Part shown: positions 61,549 to 64,000 of the stretch, piece after piece | Numbering within the stretch: position 1 is the first letter of the stretch | Layout: each line of letters opens with the position of its first letter | Origin: Pteria penguin | Lineage: Eukaryota > Mollusca > Bivalvia > Pterioida > Pteriidae | Length of the DNA: 64,000 nucleotides | NCBI GenBank assembly: GCA_035048485.1 | Contig: CM068592.1 | Span: 43,214,133 to 43,278,132 of the forward strand | Reading direction: 5' to 3' | Made by a program: the position numbers and the translations under genes | Notes under the pieces: generated by a model | Database searches by the model: none | Told to the model about the DNA's origin: nothing | The model's input: only the letters and a program-made list of their open reading frames with translations

Positions 61549-61983
61549 TCTAGTGTATACTTGACACCTCTCACAATAGATTTAACTGGTCACCACATCC
61601 CATGGTATCACGCCTTGCCTGATGATTTCCGCGAAGACAAACAGCAAATAATTTGATAACCAAATGACACAACACTTTTTTTCACAATGGCTTTGGCCAT
61701 TGTAAGAATATAAATGTAGAAATTATAACTTACCAAAACTATTTCAGAAAACAAAAGGGTATTCCTCGTAATATTATGTACAAATCTACATGTGTATGTC
61801 AAAGAGGAAATAAAGAATGAATGAATAAATAAATACTTTTACTTTCTTTTTCCCACTTTGAATAATTATGCTTTTGATGTTAGGCGGTAAAACAGTTCTT
61901 AATGTATTTTCAATTGTTTAGGCAATCTTAGTTCCGGGTACGTGATTTCACTCAAAAGAGAGATAACTCATAAAAGTATTATG

Positions 61984-62059
<76 letters not shown>

Positions 62060-62348
62060 CAACATATTTTATTTTATATATTATTACATTAATATAATCT
62101 GTATTCCATGTTTAATTTCCTCACCTTCTGTTATCTCCCCACGTTGCATTACAACTCCCTTTCATTCGGAATTAAAAAAAAAAAGAAAAAAAACTAACAC
62201 CGATATTTCGGGTCTAAATTGTACAGATTGGACACATATTTTATACATGTAGAAGACAAATTCACATTTGAGATGAATTAACATTATTGCTGGGTTGGTT
62301 AATTGGTCAAGATAATTGTTCGAGGTGTCAAGTGTACACTAAGAAAGT
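61549..62348. mobile_element. 800-bp insertion with inverted ends, in LINE B
   Basis: CTTTCTAGTGTATACTTGAC plus ACCTC on the left is matched inverted by GAGGTGTCAAGTGTACACTA plus AGAAAG on the right. A further inverted pair TTAGAGAATAGTTT / AAACTATTCTCTAA occupies 62350-62402. It contains a (TCTA)n tract. LINE B coding stops before it and resumes by 62515. Confidence 0.6.
61985..62057. repeat. (TCTA)n microsatellite
   Basis: About 18 perfect tetranucleotide units. Confidence 0.97.
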
Positions 62349-62514
62349 TAGAGAATAGTTTTCTCATTCCGCGTGATTTGGTAACTCGAAACTATTCTCT
62401 AACGTTTACTTAGATGTACATATTCGTTATCATTGTCCAATTATTTGTTTTCTAAACATTACAAAACCAATTAAGCACACAATCTACCGGCATATATAGC
62501 TCTACGACATCGGA

Positions 62515-64000
62515 AATTTGATCGATATAGACGTGAGCTATCGCAATGTGATTGGGATTTGACTATAGATAATAACAAAGACATCGATTCAATCGTCGAA
62601 GATATTACTGAAAAACTCTTGCAGTCAGCACCTCTTTCCATTCCTATTAAAATTGTTAAAAAGGAAAAAGAGGAGTTGCTGGCTCAGTTATGTGGCAGAA
62701 GTCACCATGGAGCTATACAATTTATCTTACGATATCAAAAGAGCCATGAGGAAACGAAATAGACTCAGGACGAAAGGTAAAAAATCTGATAATCCAATCG
62801 ATTGGTCTTATTTTAGAAAATCCCGATACTAAGTAACTAAACTTTAAAGAATAGCAAAACAATCGTTTCATGAAAAACTTGTGCTCTAAAAAACTCCAAC
62901 AAATTCGGATCTAAAGACTGGTGGAGGTTAGTGAAACAGCTCTCAAAAATGTTCCAAACAAAACTCTTCTATTAATGTTCTTATTTAAAATGATGGCACT
63001 TTGGCAACTGATGATGTTGTTAAAGCTAACATCCTGAATGACTTCTTTTCCTCTCAGTCAAACATAAAGGACAACAACAATATACACAAAACAGAAGATG
63101 AAATTGATGACATTCTACTTACACTTGATACAACAAAGGCTGATAGCCCTGACAATATGAGTTCAAAATTGATCAAAGAGGCACATAATGAACTAAAGTA
63201 TTACCTTTGTTGCCTATTTAACATATCAATAAGTACTTCAACCTTTCCTTCTTCTTGGAAACTAGCAAATGTGGTTCCAGTATTTAAGAAAAATGATCCT
63301 CGGAAGCCCGAAAATTACCGCCCTATATCTTTGTTATGTATATTGGTAAAGTTCTTTAAAAAATATGTATATAAATATCTTCACAACTATATTTTGACAA
63401 ATGATCTACTTTCATCACATCAATCTGGATTCCGCCCTAAAGACTCTACCATAAATCAACTACTCTACATAACTACATAAATTTTGCCAAAGCATTAGAT
63501 CACGGAAAAGAAATCAGAACCGTATTTTTTGACATAAGTAAAGATTTCGACAGAGTTTGGCACAAAGGTCTTCTTCAAAAACTAAAATCGTTTGGTGTAC
63601 ATGAAAAACTACATGACTGGATTACTGACTACATCAATGATCGAAAGCAAAGAGTAGTGATCAATGGCAGAGTTTCAAATGTCAAATGCATAAATGCTGG
63701 CGTTTCCCAAGAGTCAAATCTTGGCCCTCTCTTGTTTCTTCTGTTCATTAATGATATTATTCATGAAGTCAACTGCAACATCAAACTGTTCGCAGATGAC
63801 ACATCAATTTATAATATTGTTGATAATCCAATGTTGATGCTTTTGCTATGAACGCCAATTTAAGCAGAATTCAATAATTGTCAGATCGCTGGCTAGTAAA
63901 TTTCAATCCCCAGAAAACAGAATCAATGATCATATCAAACAAACAAACACACTCGTATCATCCTCCCCTACAATGGAACAACACACATATTATCCAAGTC
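62515..64000 (+). pseudogene. LINE B linker and reverse transcriptase, runs off the window
   Basis: In order: FDRYRRELSQCDWDLTID; IVEDITEKLLQSAPLSIPIK; a 55-bp block shared with LINE A (62667-62721); IKRAMRKRNRLRTKG; DVVKANILNDFFSSQ; SSWKLANVVPVFKKNDPRKP, ENYRPISLL and SSHQSGFRPKDSTINQLLY; a short broken stretch with motif A (KDFDRVWHKG-like); AGVSQESNLGPLLFLLFIND (motif B, PQG changed to SQE); and IKLFADDTSIYN (motif C). Stops and shifts near 62800, 63478 and 63850 make it nonfunctional. Same LINE family as LINE A. The 3' end lies beyond the window. Confidence 0.85.
62667..62721 (+). repeat. 55-bp block shared with 55031-55085
   Basis: Same sequence as the LINE A copy with two adjacent changes. 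Here it interrupts the linker between endonuclease and RT. Confidence 0.85.

Overview
This is an AT-rich eukaryotic window whose split genes, tRNA-derived SINEs, APE-type LINEs, many fold-back MITEs and minisatellites suggest a metazoan. The frequent ACATGTA words, the B-box/NHL-type TRIM gene and the repeat families point to a lophotrochozoan, most likely a bivalve mollusc. That taxonomic call is an inference; no marker gene fixes it. Three host loci can be supported, and they occupy only a few kilobases of coding sequence. The rest is repeats and transposon debris.

Host genes. (1) Positions 189-14089, minus strand: the 5' half of a CCDC177-like coiled-coil gene. I resolve eight exons with matching splice phases; the gene runs off the left edge. 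(2) Positions 22246-25586, plus strand: a TRIM-like protein with two B-boxes, a coiled coil and an NHL-like propeller. Nearly all of it lies in one large exon, preceded by a tiny start exon. (3) Positions 42053-43615, plus strand: a two-exon gene for a 65-residue LYR-like microprotein resembling the vertebrate MIEF1 upstream-ORF product. These genes show no common pathway.

Mobile DNA, left to right: a Tc1-like element nested in a 27-bp minisatellite (5.9-7.4 kb); inverted-repeat elements at 9.0, 10.4-11.9 and 13.3-14.0 kb; a hAT-like fold-back at 18.9-19.4 kb that carries a second tiny element and has a related empty site at 39.3 kb; a TTAA-flanked element at 20.0-20.6 kb; and a 3.9-kb inverted-repeat-flanked unit at 29.3-33.2 kb carrying a shattered copy of a widespread uncharacterised protein family with a PIN/FEN-like acidic signature. 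Further on are a fold-back made of many copies of a GGGGAAAAACTACTATATAG motif (37.5-39.15 kb), a 1.4-kb inverted-repeat element at 50.5-51.95 kb, and a perfect 92-bp palindrome with 8-bp target duplication at 52.2 kb. The right end (54.8-64 kb) is nested retroelements: a LINE with a 2A-like motif, broken by a repeat, a MITE and an inverted Penelope-like reverse transcriptase, followed by a second LINE running off the edge.

Tandem arrays are unusually abundant (units about 27, 34, 35, 36, 39, 39, 57, 59, 73, 140 and 150 bp). The 25.7-28.6 kb array looks like a monomer-to-dimer series. The 39-bp array at 17.5-18.4 kb resembles the 3' region of the Penelope-like element. All exon, target-duplication and inverted-repeat calls were made by eye; no alignment or database search was run.
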